From: Oreohelix idahoensis
Lineage: Eukaryota > Mollusca > Gastropoda > Stylommatophora > Oreohelicidae
Assembly (NCBI GenBank): GCA_024509875.1
Contig: JAMPIV010016267.1
Span: 434,001-498,000 of the forward strand
Direction: 5' to 3'
DNA length: 64,000 bases
Positions 44,101 to 57,800 of this stretch are shown here, piece after piece. The notes under the pieces were generated by a model that saw only the letters and a program-made list of their open reading frames with translations, made no database searches and was not told where the DNA came from. Position 1 is the stretch's first letter. Every line of letters starts with the position of its first letter. Made by a program: the position numbers and the translations under genes.

Positions 44101-47100
44101 ATTTACGTTTAATTAAGCATGATTTTTTTTTTTTTCAGGGTGCCAAGTTGAGAACTCTTCCCCCAGTACTGACTATATCATTGCTAAGGTTTAGTTATGA
44201 TTTCGTCAAAATGTCTCGCTACAAAGTAAGTCTCACCGAGCAGTCTTTGCCAGTTTGATATGTGGTTATTTATTCATTGGTGCTGTTTAACATCTTCTCT
44301 TTCTTGGATCCTTAACCTCTGACTGGCACAGCCATCAATGGTGTCTTGTAAGGCTTCTGTCCTTGTCAAAATATAGTCCATCAGTCAAAATATAGTCCAT
44401 TATTGTACTGTGTGGTTCCGGGGGTTCTCTAAAAGACAAAAGTAGGACTAATGCTATTCAGGCAAGTTGTAAGACGTGACTAATAAGAGATTGTGCATGG
44501 AGCTGGCAACCTCATCATGTAAAACATATTGCTACACAAATCATTGCGGCAAGAGCACATGAATGCTTTAATGTTGGCTTCCTGTTAAGGGACCAGGCTG
44601 CAGTGGTGTCTCCATGCTCCATAAGAAGCAACAGGGGAGAAGATGATTTTACTATTGTTGACGTGGCTTGATGGCTGATACTTTGCTAGCATTAATTAGA
44701 AATGATGATAGTGTTTTGACTATTCCATAAAATGTATTACCTTGTTTACAGAGCAATTTCCATGTATTACCTTGTATACCGAGCAGTGTCCTTGTATTAC
44801 CTTGTTTACAGAGCAATTTCCATGTATTACCTTGTTTACAGAGCAATTTCCTGGTATTACCTTGTTTACAGAGCAATTTTCATGTATTACCTTGTTTACA
44901 GAGCAATTTTCATGTATTACCTTGTTTACAGAGCAATTTCCATGTATTACCTTGTTTACAGAGCAATTTCCATGTATTACCTTGTTTACAGAGCAGTTTT
45001 CTTGTATGTATTACCTTGTTTACAGAGCAATTTCCATGTATTACCTTGTATACAGAGCAGTTTTCTTGTATTACCTTGTTTACAGAGCAGTTTCCTTGTA
45101 TTACCTTGTTTACAGAGCAATTTCCATGTATTACCTTGTATACCGAGCAGTGTCCTTGTATTACCTTGTTTACAGAGCAATTTCCATGTATTACCTTGTT
45201 TACAGAGCAATTTCCATGTATTACCTTGTTTACAGAGCAATGTCCATGTAGCAGTTTACAAAGCAATTTGTGTATTACCTTGTTTACAGAGCAATTTCCT
45301 TGTATACAGAGCAGTTACCTTGTATTACCTTGTTTACAGAGCATTTTTCCATTGTGTTTACCTTCCATGTATTACCTTTACAGTGTCCTTGTATTACCAA
45401 CAGAGCAATTTCCATGTATTACCTTGTTTACAGAGCAATGTCCATGTATAACCTTGTTTACAGAGCAGTTTCCTTGTATTAGCTTGTATACAGAGCAGTT
45501 TCCTTGTATTACCTTGTTTACAGAGCAATTTTCATGTATTACCTTGTTTACAGAGCAATTTCCATGTATTACCTTGTTTACAGAGCAATTTCCATGTATT
45601 AAATTGTTTTCAGAGCAGTTTTCATGCATTACATTTATGTATGTTTTCAGTGAGTTCTGTTTTAACGTTTATTGAATGCACTAGAGGAAAATAAAATTTT
45701 CAACATCTGCAATATGACACAAGCCTTTGATTATTATCCACAGGAAAATGGAAGGTTTACATTCCCTTTGCAGTTAGACATGGGTCCATACTCTGAAAAG
45801 GTTTGAAATAAAAACGTATTTGAGGCCCATTTGTTTTATAAATATCTAACATTTAAGAAGTATACATTCATTTTGATTTTAGCTATTATTATTAAGCTCT
45901 TGCTGTCAAAGATGTGCAAAAATCTGTGTGTTGCCTGTCTGGTTATGTTTGTGTTATTTAAGGACTGTTGAAGAAGTGCTGTTTGCTTTTTGGTATGGTT
46001 ATCTTTTGTGACTTCTTTTGTGTTATGATTGTCACATACTTTAAGGATATGTAAAGTTATACCTGCCAGTTCTTATTTACATTTCAATTGTTCCATTTTT
46101 TTGTTGTTTTAAATAAAGGGCATGTCAGAAGAAAATGGCGACCAGTATGAGCTATTTTCTGTAGTTGTCCATAGAGGCAGCGCCTTTGGTGGTCATTATT
46201 TTGCATACATCAGGGACATAGACAACTTGGGACACTGGGTACATCCAGTAAGTGGAAGAATTTAGTTTATAGATCATTTATTGAACGTGCTGCCAAAAGT
46301 TTTTACAATTTTATTGAAAATTCATCTTGATTTATGAGTATTAGTGATTGTGTTTTCTTGGAAATGGAAAGGTAACATTTTCTTATTGTATTTATGAGGT
46401 AGTTTTGAAACATTCCGATTGATCAGATGAGTATTTTTTTTCCCTTAGACCTTGAAATGTATACAAGCAGATGAAATAAATTAGTCTTGAACCTTAACAT
46501 ATATTGGTCAGTTTCCCCAAAAATTATGAGTTTGATTCTTTGCATATAGCAATGTACAACAGCTGTTGATGAAGTTAACAGATGGAATGGTATTTATGTC
46601 AATTTTGGAAGAGAATGTAATGAATATGTATAATATGTCATTTTTAAAACAAGACTATTATAAATGTATATATGAAATGTCTGTATTAGAATAGCCTATA
46701 AAGAATGTGTATAATATGTCAGTTTTAGAATAGACAATAATGAATATATATATTTGGCATGTTCGTTTTAGAATAGACTATATTGAATATGTATAGTGGC
46801 TTTTAAAAGTCTTTCTTGTCAATCCATAAACCGATATTTGGTTTTTCAGCCTTGTTTAACCAGAGCATCGCTTTTAAAATATGTACTTTTACCTCCCATA
46901 TCATTTAATTATCATCTGGGGAATACTACACAAAGTGTTGATGGAAAGGCAGTATGTCCATGAAAAATGAACAGGTTGTTTACAGAATATGCAGACATGC
47001 ACACTAAAAATACTGTATCACAAATGTTTCTTTAAAACATGCCAAAAAAAAAAAAAAAGTTTCTTAAACATGTGTACTAAGAAATACTGTGTTCTTGTAC

Positions 47101-48827
47101 CAGGATGAGGTCGGAGTTGCACGTAATGTGGACCCAAGCACAACAGGTTTGGACGTGATTGAATGTCAGTCTCCGGTAGACTTAGTTGAAAACATACTGG
47201 GAAAAGAATCCCATTATTCTATGTCCATCGCCAGACTTTGTGCTGTAAGTGAGCTTTAACTAGTTTTACACCCAACAAATATTTTGATTGTCCTGGCAAA
47301 ATGTATGAACAGTTGTAAATATTCTCATTGATTGCAGTATCAATTGCTTATTAATGTTAATTGTGTTGTAAGCAGTTATTATTTGATTTGAACTATTGTT
47401 AATTTGTTTTTAAAATAAAGTCAGCAGAATTTATTAACAAAACTAGTTGTGAAGCTACATAATAGCCTACACCAGCTGCCACTGTACTTCTTCTTCTTCT
47501 TCTTCTTCCTCGTTCGTCCTGAAAAGGATGGTGGTTGCGTTGTGTCTGTTTACGCCTAAGCTGTGATATCTGCACCTTTCGGTCGACACATCCGACTTCT
47601 GCACGGCATTTTTTAGGACCGGGTTTGCCTTCCCATTGCGATCCACGCTCGCTCAGCCAGACTGCACTGATGCAGACTGTTTCCAGGACCACCACGTGGA
47701 GGTGGAGTGCGGTCTTGACCAGCTCTGATTCACTGGTCCTGACGCAGGCAGTCAAGCTATGAGTCGCTGACTGCATTCTCTATTGCTGCGTCTTTGGGTC
47801 CCTGCCACTGTACTTGAAGATGATGAATTTTTAAAAAATATTATTTTTAATACATTTTAAAATGTTTTTTGTCCATTTCTGCTGTTAAGCAGAGTAATCT
47901 CTTATTGTTTCTTCTCCATTTTTTTTCCAATTTATTTTTTTATGCTGTCTGTGTCATAATTTCTAGATGAAGGTAATTGTAGTTGTTGATTGTGGGTGAT
48001 GCTCATGAGTAAATGGCAAACACCTGCTTAATTTATGTGCTAAACATGGATTAAAAATAGCCAATAGTTTCTTCCAGCAACATTTGAATCATGTCAGAAC
48101 CTAGCATAAATGGAACATCCTTAACAAAGCATCAAATATAAAGTACACACTAATCAGGCAAAGATGAAGAAAAATGTTATTAATGTGTGTTCATTATACT
48201 GCACATTGTATTGTACATTTTATTCAGTTTCTTGTGACCATTTTTGCTTTTTTAAAAATAGTACCGTGCAAAGAATTTTGTCTTTAGTGTATAGACAGTT
48301 TTAATTTTTCTGGTTGTATTTGTAAGAAACTGTACATTCTGTTTGTAAACAAATTCATATTGTCTGTAAGTAGTGTCTATGTACTGTCTAGTTCTATTTA
48401 TAGGCAGTTACATACTATTTAACACCATATTCCCAATATGCCTCAATGGGCGTGTAACGGGACCTACCTTACCAACATACTATAAGGGAGCCGCGCTAGC
48501 GTAGTGGTTACAACACCGCTCTGGCGACCGGGTGATACAGGATCAAACCCGGGCGACGGCATTTGAGGATTTTTCGTCGACCGGGATTTGAACTGGATTA
48601 ACTCGAGACCTGGCGAGGACATTTGAAGGAGTGTCGTCGACCAGGGACTGGCGGCTCCTGAGCCGACCCAGCTGCAATGGGTACCTCCGAAATCGGCGAG
48701 TATTTGCCTGAATGGCGAGGGACACCTGTCTCTGTACAAGAAATAAAGGGATACTCACGTAAAATCAATGTCAGGTTAGACATAAAATAATAACCTGAGA
48801 TTTCGCCTCGAGTATTAGCGGGCGTAC

Positions 48828-48873
<46 letters not shown>

Positions 48874-51800
48874 TTGGTTATATTTCTGGGAGATTACATA
48901 TTGTTTGGTTCTCTTTCTAGAATATTACATGTTGCTTGGTTCAGTTTTATAGGAAATTGTATATTATCTGGTTCTGTTTGTAGGAAATAATTAAAGTCAC
49001 AGGAGTCTCCTGGAACAAACGTTTCAAGAAAGCCCATGGTCCAATAAACAAAGTAAGCATTTTTGTTTCTCTTAGTTGTGTTATTTTATATAAACCTGGT
49101 GGGACCTTTTTGCTGGATACTGTAATTTGTTCTTCATGAAAAAAAAATAAATAGAAGTTAAGCATTTCTCATTTTCAATACAATATAGTCAAAGCAGAAA
49201 TAAAAGTGACTGATAACCACAACAAAACCAATGCTTAGGTACTCACAGTTTTTGGCAGCTGTATTCCATTTTTGACTGTAGTACTTTGTGTTTTATTCAT
49301 ACATTGATGAATTATTCTATTCTTTTTATAATCATCAGTTTTTAAAATCATGTGACTTATTTGAATACAACCCTGATTCCAACTGGGTCAGTCTGAGAAT
49401 TCCTGGGCAGCGCTTACTGCAGGAGTCACATACAGGGCATGAGGAGTCAACTTCATCCCAGTCTTGCAACAATGACAGTGAAATTAAATCTGAAGATTCT
49501 GAAAAACCTGGTCTGGTACCAGATACGAAAAAGAGGTAGTTGGTACATATTTTCTCTCATCAGATTTTAGTAATAAATTGCAGATATAAATAATTCTTGC
49601 CTTGCATTGTTCTATTAATACCTGAAGGTGGTTCATCGTTATTGAATTAATTTTATTTTGATGGTAATTGTTAAATGTACTGATAGTCTTTGTAAAATTA
49701 TGTATTGAACATTGGAAAAACCCATCCAAATATTAATCACAGTGAATCTATTTTTTTAAAATAATTATTTCCCTTTTTTCTTTGTATTTGTATTGTATGA
49801 CTTGACCTATACAGGCTGCTGATGATCATCTGTTAGTTCTCATAACTTTAAAGTATCTCTGTCTCTATGTTACCCATCCACTCTGTCATGGTATTCCAGC
49901 TGTTCCCATTTTGTCTGCATCTTTTTGCCCAATATTTTTCAGTTGTCACTGCATTTTGAATACATGGCTGATAAACTTCACTACAGCTTTCTAGAAATGA
50001 CAAGTCAAAACTTTTATCTTTGTTCACAAGGTCCCTGCCTGCGGTTCCTGAACCTGGACAGCGGTGGTTCTGTTTCAATGACTCAATGGTGACCCCAATC
50101 CAGGCCAAAGATATAGAGAGACAGTTCTCCGGAAAGGAAAGTGCCTACATGCTATTCTACAGAAGGAAGGGTCTTCAAAGACCTGGAGAAGGTTAGAATT
50201 CTTTGTTATTTAATTTTTAGTTAACATCTAGAGGAAAGGTCATGAACATGCAAGAAACCAAGCAAATGAACAGGAGAAATGAGCATTATGACCTGCAACC
50301 TAAGAGAGCCAGAAGTTAAGACCAGGTATCAGGGGCGTAATGCTACAGCAGTGAGCAGCACAGAAGAACAACCTGATGACTTGGAAACCCTCTGGCTTAA
50401 ATTCAAGGACATCATAAAGACAGCTGCATTGAAGAAAATCAAGATGGGCAAAGCAGCAGGACCTGATGGTATAACACCGGAAATGGTTAAGTACATGGGA
50501 GCAGCAGGCAACTTATTACTCCTGAGGGTCCTACAGGCAGCCTGGTGCCACAAGACCATACCAAAGGATTGGGAGATTGCCATCATAACACCCATTTTCA
50601 AAAAGGTTGACAACCGACAATGTGGAAACCATAGATACATATCTCTTCTCGGTGTCCCTGGTAAAATCTACTCTAGAATCCTGGAGCAGAGACTCAGACG
50701 CCTAGCTGAGCCACAAATGGATGAGGTTCAATGTTGCTTCCGAGCAGACCAAAGTACTCAAGACCTTATCTTCACACTCAGCTGAGTGAAAAGGCCCTTG
50801 AGTATAAAAGTGAGATGCATCTTTGTTTCCTGGATCTGGAAAAGGCGTTTGACAAGGTCCCCTGGAGCAAACTGAGGGACTGCTTGCCAAAGAAAAACAT
50901 TCTAACACCTCTTGATTCATGCTATACAGAGCTTCTACAAATCTTGCAGAAATTATGTGAGGGCGGCAAACCATAAGTCAGAAGAGTTCAAGACCACCAC
51001 TGGTGTAAGACAAGGTGATATTCTGTCATCAAGGCATGATAGGAAACTCTATACAGAGTGATAGAACAGGAGGCAATCTGATCATCAGAAGAGGTCCCCC
51101 CGTCGATCAAGTATTTCGGCATGTAAGAAGAGGACAAAAAAGTATTCATTGGGGTACTGCAAGATGAGACAGGTATGTATGAGCTGGCATTTGCCAATGA
51201 TGTTACCCTGATTGCTAAATCAGAGGCACATCTTCAGTCCTACCTGCAAGTCTGGAAGGAAGAGCTAGAGAAGAGAGGGATGGTCATCAGCAGCTCCAAA
51301 ACCAAAACCATGGTGATATCACAACAAGAAAGAAGGCATCGGATTAAGCTGAGAGAACAGGTCCTGGAGCAGGTCAACTACTTAAAATACCTCGGAGATG
51401 ATATAGACTGGACGGGGGGCATCAAAGACGAGTTGGCTAAGCAGCTGGGAGACTTTTTCAGGCCATAAATCGAGGATTCCTTAGTAAAAGAGAAGTTCGC
51501 AAGTAGACGAAGATGACTGTATACTGCTCCACCTATGTTCCTGTCTTGATATATAGATACGAGTCATGGGCAATGACTACAACCCACAAAAGCCAGCTTC
51601 AAACTTCAGAAATTAGGTATCTGAGGAAGGTGGTTGAAGTAACAAGAAGAGACATGGTTTGCAACCAGATGATATGGCAAGGCCTCAAAACCCATCTACC
51701 GCAGATCCAAGTAGAACAGTCCCAACTAAGATGGTTTGGCCATTTCTGCAGAATAGAAGAAGATCATCTACCACAACAAGTATGGGAAACTAAGAGCCAG

Positions 51801-54800
51801 GGTTCCCAGATTCTGCTGGGAGGACAACGTTAGACAGTCTTTGAAGGACCAAGGACTAGATTGGAATCAGCCAAGAGAAAGACAGCTAATAGGATTGTAT
51901 GGTGCTCTCTCTTCCAAACCTCTACACCTCACTGTAGAAAAGAAACAAATAAGTAAGGAAAGGTCTTGAAGCTGATACTTTACACAATTGGGCACCCTTG
52001 AAGGAAACTATACAAGGCTGTTCAAGAAACCTGGCAAAGATGGTCTATGCTCACAGGGATAAAATGGCTATTTAAAAATGTGTCCTCGATTGTTGGTAGT
52101 CTTTTATGGATATTTCAAAACTGAAGAATGATTGAAGATATCATTTGTTGGGTGGAGCTTTTGTGGACTAAATTTCATCTCACTTCATGTACTTCCATAC
52201 ATCAGTTATGAGTGCAGTGGTTTTAGCGAGTTCATTATTGTTCAGACCACATTAGACCTGTGAAGATACTCTAGATCCTCTTTTGACCATTTCCAAGCCT
52301 GAATGAGAAAAAAAAATGTTGGCAAATCATGGTTGGCAAACATTTATCGCTGCACAAAATATCCTTGTGTGTTTATCCATAGTCAAATATAGGTAGGGAA
52401 AGAAATGAGTATGGGGCTGACAAAGAAGTAGATGACTTTGTTCTGTCTTTCATTTTGCAGAGGTGACTTCTGTTTCTTTTGTTGCTATCATGTAACCACA
52501 TTTGTTTCTCTCATAAAGTTGATGGTATGTCTCAAGCTTCTCTCATTGCAATACAGTTTCTCTCTCAGATGAGTTGGTGAAGGCCATGGTGTCACTGTGC
52601 TCCTCCCATGGAGCTGAAAGTCTTAGAGACCATGTTTTACTGGTTGTCTTCCCCACATTGGCACATGTTTGTCTGCCTGACGTTTAATTTGTTTAACAGC
52701 TGGTATTTCAGTCTGCAGTATGGGAGCCATGCTGGTGTAATGGTTACCACACTGCGCTGGCAATCGGGTGATCCAGGTTCAAGCCTGGGCGAGGTCATTT
52801 GAAGAAGTGTCATCGACCGGGACTTGGACTGGATTAATTTGAGCCCTGGGCAAAAACATTTGAAAGAGTGTCGTCGACCAGGGACTGGCGGCTCCTGAGC
52901 CGACCCAGCTCTAATGGGTACCCTCCGAAGACGGCGAGTATCTGCCTGAATGGCGAGTGGACACCTGTCAGTGTACAGGGAAAAAAGGGATACTCATGTA
53001 AAAATCAGTCTCAGGTTAGATATACTATCCGGAGATTCTCGCCTCGAGTAATAGCAGGCGTAAGTTAAAAAAAAAAAAAAAAGTCTGCAGTATTGGCAGA
53101 TCCTATTTTGAGTTGAGTTACTATATAATAAAACTATCAAGTTATCACATTTTATTAGAGCTTTATCATTCTGATGTATTGCCCCACCCTTGGACAATTC
53201 CTAGATATGTCAGTGGTCTGCAGTGGTCTAATGTCATCTGAAAATTATCACTTGTTCTCATTTTGTTAAAGAATACTATACTTCTGTTGTTTCTGGCTGG
53301 CTGTTCTTTATGCCATTTTTCCTTGAAGTTTTCTTTCTTATTATTAGGTTTATGTCTTCATATGATACTCCATCTTCAGTTTGAATATTTTTTCCCTCCT
53401 TCTTTGTCAATCTTGTCTGCCTTCTCATTTCCGTATATCTTACAGTGGGCAGGAATCCCGTGTCCTTTCATTTTGCTTAATTTATATCAGAGATGATATT
53501 GGGTCGTCTAACCCAACCTGTTAAAAAAAGTTAACAATAGAAACTAAGACTAATTAAGCTCTAGCTAGTCGGCTGAAATCAAAGAAGATCCTATAGTAAA
53601 GAATATTGTGTCATAAAACAGAGAAAGCAAATTAAAGTGTGAGGCCAGAATCAGAACAGGGAGAGCATGGTTACCTAGGCTTGATTATTCAGTACTGCAT
53701 GGTTTCAGGTCTGTTAGAGGGTCTGAGCCGCGCAGAGTCTGAAAGGTGAAAAAGAAGGCAAACAACACTGACAACTGAAACTTGCCATTGTGAAATGAAA
53801 AAGTATTCATTCTGAAAGAATATGACATTTTCTATGTTAGAAAGATGTGGCTGGGGCCAGTGCATGCAATAGTGCTACCATTTATGACATTTTCTTTGAA
53901 AAAAGTTAGAAAAGTTTGAAGGGAGAGAGAAATTGAATCTTGTTGTTTCGTGCAGAAGCAATACAGATAGTTCTTTATTTGCATAAATTAGGATTTACTC
54001 AGATGATGAATATAGGCATGTTCTTGACTTGTGTGTTGTCTCTAAATTGAAATGTATGCTGCTTGAAAGGAAACTTTAAAACATGACATAAGAAATTCTA
54101 GCAGCCTTTTTGATAAGTCACCCTTTTTATATGACAAGTAGAAGAGTCTTACACCTAATGGCCAGCCATGTGTGACTATTGCAGTTATCATGTTTCTTGA
54201 GTCTTTCCCAGTTGGATTTGTTGTTTTTTTTTTTAAACTTCCTGCATTAGGAATATTCCATATTATTATCTTTTATGGACCATTTGTCTGTTTTGGTTAA
54301 AAACACAATATAAAAGAAGAAGAAAAACTGTTACTATCAGTTGCTCTTTCAATGAACAGTTTCTTGCTTCAGCCTATTCTTGTGTCAGTTGACAGTGTAT
54401 TCTTGTGTCAGTTGACAGTGTATTCTTGTGTCAGTTGACAGTGTATTCTTGTGTCAATTGAAAGTGTATGGTAAAAGATCTGTATCCTTTATACATTTTT
54501 TTTCTGTATAACTTGCATCCAGAAGGAGCCGCGGTAGCATAGTGGTTAGTGCACTGGCTTCCTAGCGCAGTGGTCTATGGTTCAATCCCCAGATGAGGCG
54601 GGAATTTTTTAGGCCACAAACGGCTCCTGGGTCGACCCAGCCCCAAATGGGTACCAGAGCAACTCTGGGAAGGTTAAGGCGGCCGGCGTGATGCCGACCA
54701 CATCACCCCTCGTGTGCCGACGGTCAAGATAATATCGGCCTAACACCATATTCCCAATATGCCCCAATGGGCGTGTAACGGGTTCCTTTTTTTTCCTTTT

Positions 54801-57800
54801 TGCATCCAGAAGATTTATTTTATTTTGTATTTTTGTGCTACATATTCATTTTACTCTGCATTTTAAACTTTTATTTTGCAAAATGTTTGCGCTCCACACT
54901 ATAGTTTTACAGTTTGCTGATGTTGGTATTCCACCATAACTTTAACAGTTAGCTCACAATTTTTTTTACTTGTTTATTAGCTAAATGGTTAAATTTTTCT
55001 TAGAAACTGAGCATTACATTCTTCTCAGAAACTGAGCATTACATTCTTCTCAGAAACTGAGCATTACATTCTTCTTAGAAACTGAGCATTACATTCTTCT
55101 CAGAAACTGAGCATTACATTCTTCTTAGAAACTGAGCATTACATTCTTCTCAGAAACTGAGCATTACATTCTTCTCAGAAACTGAGCATTACATTCTTCT
55201 CAGAAACTGAGCATTACATTCTTCTTAAAAACTGAGCGTTACATTCTTCTTAGAAACTGAGCATTACATTCTTCTTAGAAACTGAGCATTACATTCTTCT
55301 TAGAAACTGAGCATTACATTCTTCTTAGAAACTGAGCATTACATTCTTCTTAGAAGCTGAGCATTACATTCTTCTTAGAAACTGAGCATTACATTCTTCT
55401 TAGAAACTGAGCATTATGTTTTTCTTAAAAAATGAGCGTTATATTCTTCTAGAAACTGAGCATTACATTCTTCTTAAAAACTGAACATTACATATTCATA
55501 TTACTATATACATTTTCCATTTATTGTAAACTTTCAGCCCAAGGCCTAGCATCTTACAAAATCCCGCAACATTTGATAAAAGAGGTGGAGGAACTGAATG
55601 CTGCTTTGGAGAAACAGAGGTAACTCAAACATTAATTCCATTGAAATGTAACTTTAGAACAGCATTTTATGAAAAACGGTTACTTTAGGAATGTATGTAT
55701 GATAAGGTTCTTAATTTTTTTTCCTGGCGCTTGAAATGTTGATACTGTCAATAGAACCTTCTTTGTTAACTCTTGCAGGCCGGAATTTTTTCATCAGTTT
55801 TGCCAGAATTATTTTTGTACCTTAAAGCAGTACCTTTATAAATTCTAAAGTTTCTGAGTTATTACACAACAAAGACACACATATTATACATCACAGTAAA
55901 GATAAATGAATGTAGAATTAGAATATGAAGGATTTTTAGTGATATTCTACATATAGTATTCAGTTATGAGTCATAATGAAAATACGGAACAAATTTCACA
56001 GAACACAAAAGTGACGTTCCCAACGTCGTTTTGGCTTCTAGGGGTTTTGTGGATGTACGCTACCAGCATCGTTCCGGCCTTTAAGAGTTAAAGGTTTCAG
56101 TGCTAAAGCCTTGTTTGTTTTTTTTGGCCTGTTTGTTATTGGGCCCAAAAGGAAAGCAACTAATAGTGACTCTGTAATCTACCAGGCATTTCATAGAAGG
56201 TTAATAAGGAGGATTGGGTATGGGGTCAGCTACCTCATTCTGTAAAAAAGTTAAAACCAAAAAAATGTCCAAAAAAATGAACACGTCATCCAAAGCAAAT
56301 AATTCAAATAAGTTATCTCAGCCATACAAGATGGAAGAAGGTCCTCTGTTAAGGACACCATCACCCTTCAGCTTCCCATGGAGCATAGGCCTTCAACTAA
56401 CATATGCCAAGTCTTGATGTCCCATGCCATCAGCTCAAGGTCTTTCTTTGTCTTGATACCTTTCATGTCTTACCTTTCATGTCTTACCTTTCATGTCTTA
56501 CCTTTCATGTCTGTCTCCAGTTCTCTTCTCCGTGTGTTCCTTGGTCTCCCTCTACCTCTCTTACTATGGGGATTCCAGAACAAGCACTACCTGGTAATGC
56601 TATCAACAGGTTTCCTCAGTGTGTGTCCTATACATCTCTAGCTTCTTAGATAGCTTACCTGGTTCTTCTCATCAGTTTCCTCATTGTGTGTCCTATACAT
56701 CTCTAGCTTCTTCTTAGATAGCTTATCTGGTTCTTCTCATCAGTTCCACATCAGTGATCTTGTCATACCACTTCAGTCCTTCTATTCAGGCACCTATTTT
56801 GGGAAGTCTCTACCTTTTTTTTAGTTGTTCTGTTTGTTGATCTCCATGTTTCAATAAGGTTGACTTGACGTTTGAATTGAAAATTCTGATATTTATGTTG
56901 GACCTGATTTCTTTTGATCTCCATATATTTCCCAGTGCAATGTACTCTAGCCTTTCATATTCTTATTTTGATATCCTTGTCTGTCCCCTGACCAGTATCT
57001 ATGTTGCTGCCAAGGTATATCTATGATTCTACATCTTCTTGTGGTGTTTCTTCAAGTGCAATATTATGAGGAGGTTTATGATGCAGCCCAAAGAAAGCTG
57101 CATGGTGTGTGGAATGTTCGAACACTGATATACGGAGAAAGGAATTTGACAGAGATATGAAAAGGTTAAAGATGACATGGAAACATCTTGAATGGATAGC
57201 AATGGACTTGGCATGTATTTGTTGATGGCCTGTGCTATATGGTTAGCTAAAAGTTAACAATCTTATTTGTTTTAAGAGGTCTGTTAAAAGTAACTATAGG
57301 TCAAGCTGTTATTAGTTTGAAATAAAGCTGTACTTTCTGAGATCTTATAGTTTTAATGCAGCGGTGCACTCTGAAGCTTTATGTCTGAACAAGCTTTAAA
57401 TTATAGAATGCGTTATCTGTAAATGTAGCTGTATATTATGGGATCAACTAAGCTGCAGACTCTGAAACTGTATGTCTGAACAAACTGTAAATTATAGAAT
57501 GCTTTATCTGTTAATGTAGCTGTACATTATGGCATCCATTAAGCTGCAGATTCTGAAACCTTATATGAATGATGAATTGCTACTTTGCACCATGTAGTTC
57601 CTGGGTGGTCTCTGATAGGACAAAGAAAAAATAGGATTACTGCTCCTTAGGCTTGTCATGCATGGTGACTAATATGAGGTTGTGCATGAGGCTGACAACC
57701 TTATCATGTAAAACAAATTACAACAGAAACCACTGCTGTAAGAATCTATCTTCTTCTTCTGCGTTCATCCTGAAAAGGACGTTTGTTACATTTGCGCCTT

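Noticed and set aside
44732..45675. ORFs of 84-239 codons encoding YYLVYRA-type repeats
   Set aside because: They are translations of the 30-bp minisatellite in an intron, open in several frames and on both strands.
47399..47776. 125-codon ORF over SINE-B
   Set aside because: It is an accidental frame in a GC-rich retroposon; the same frame is seen in the other copy with no domain.
48486..48560. Functional tRNA gene
   Set aside because: Only box A and box B similarity is present, the acceptor stem does not close, and related copies have SINE bodies and tails.
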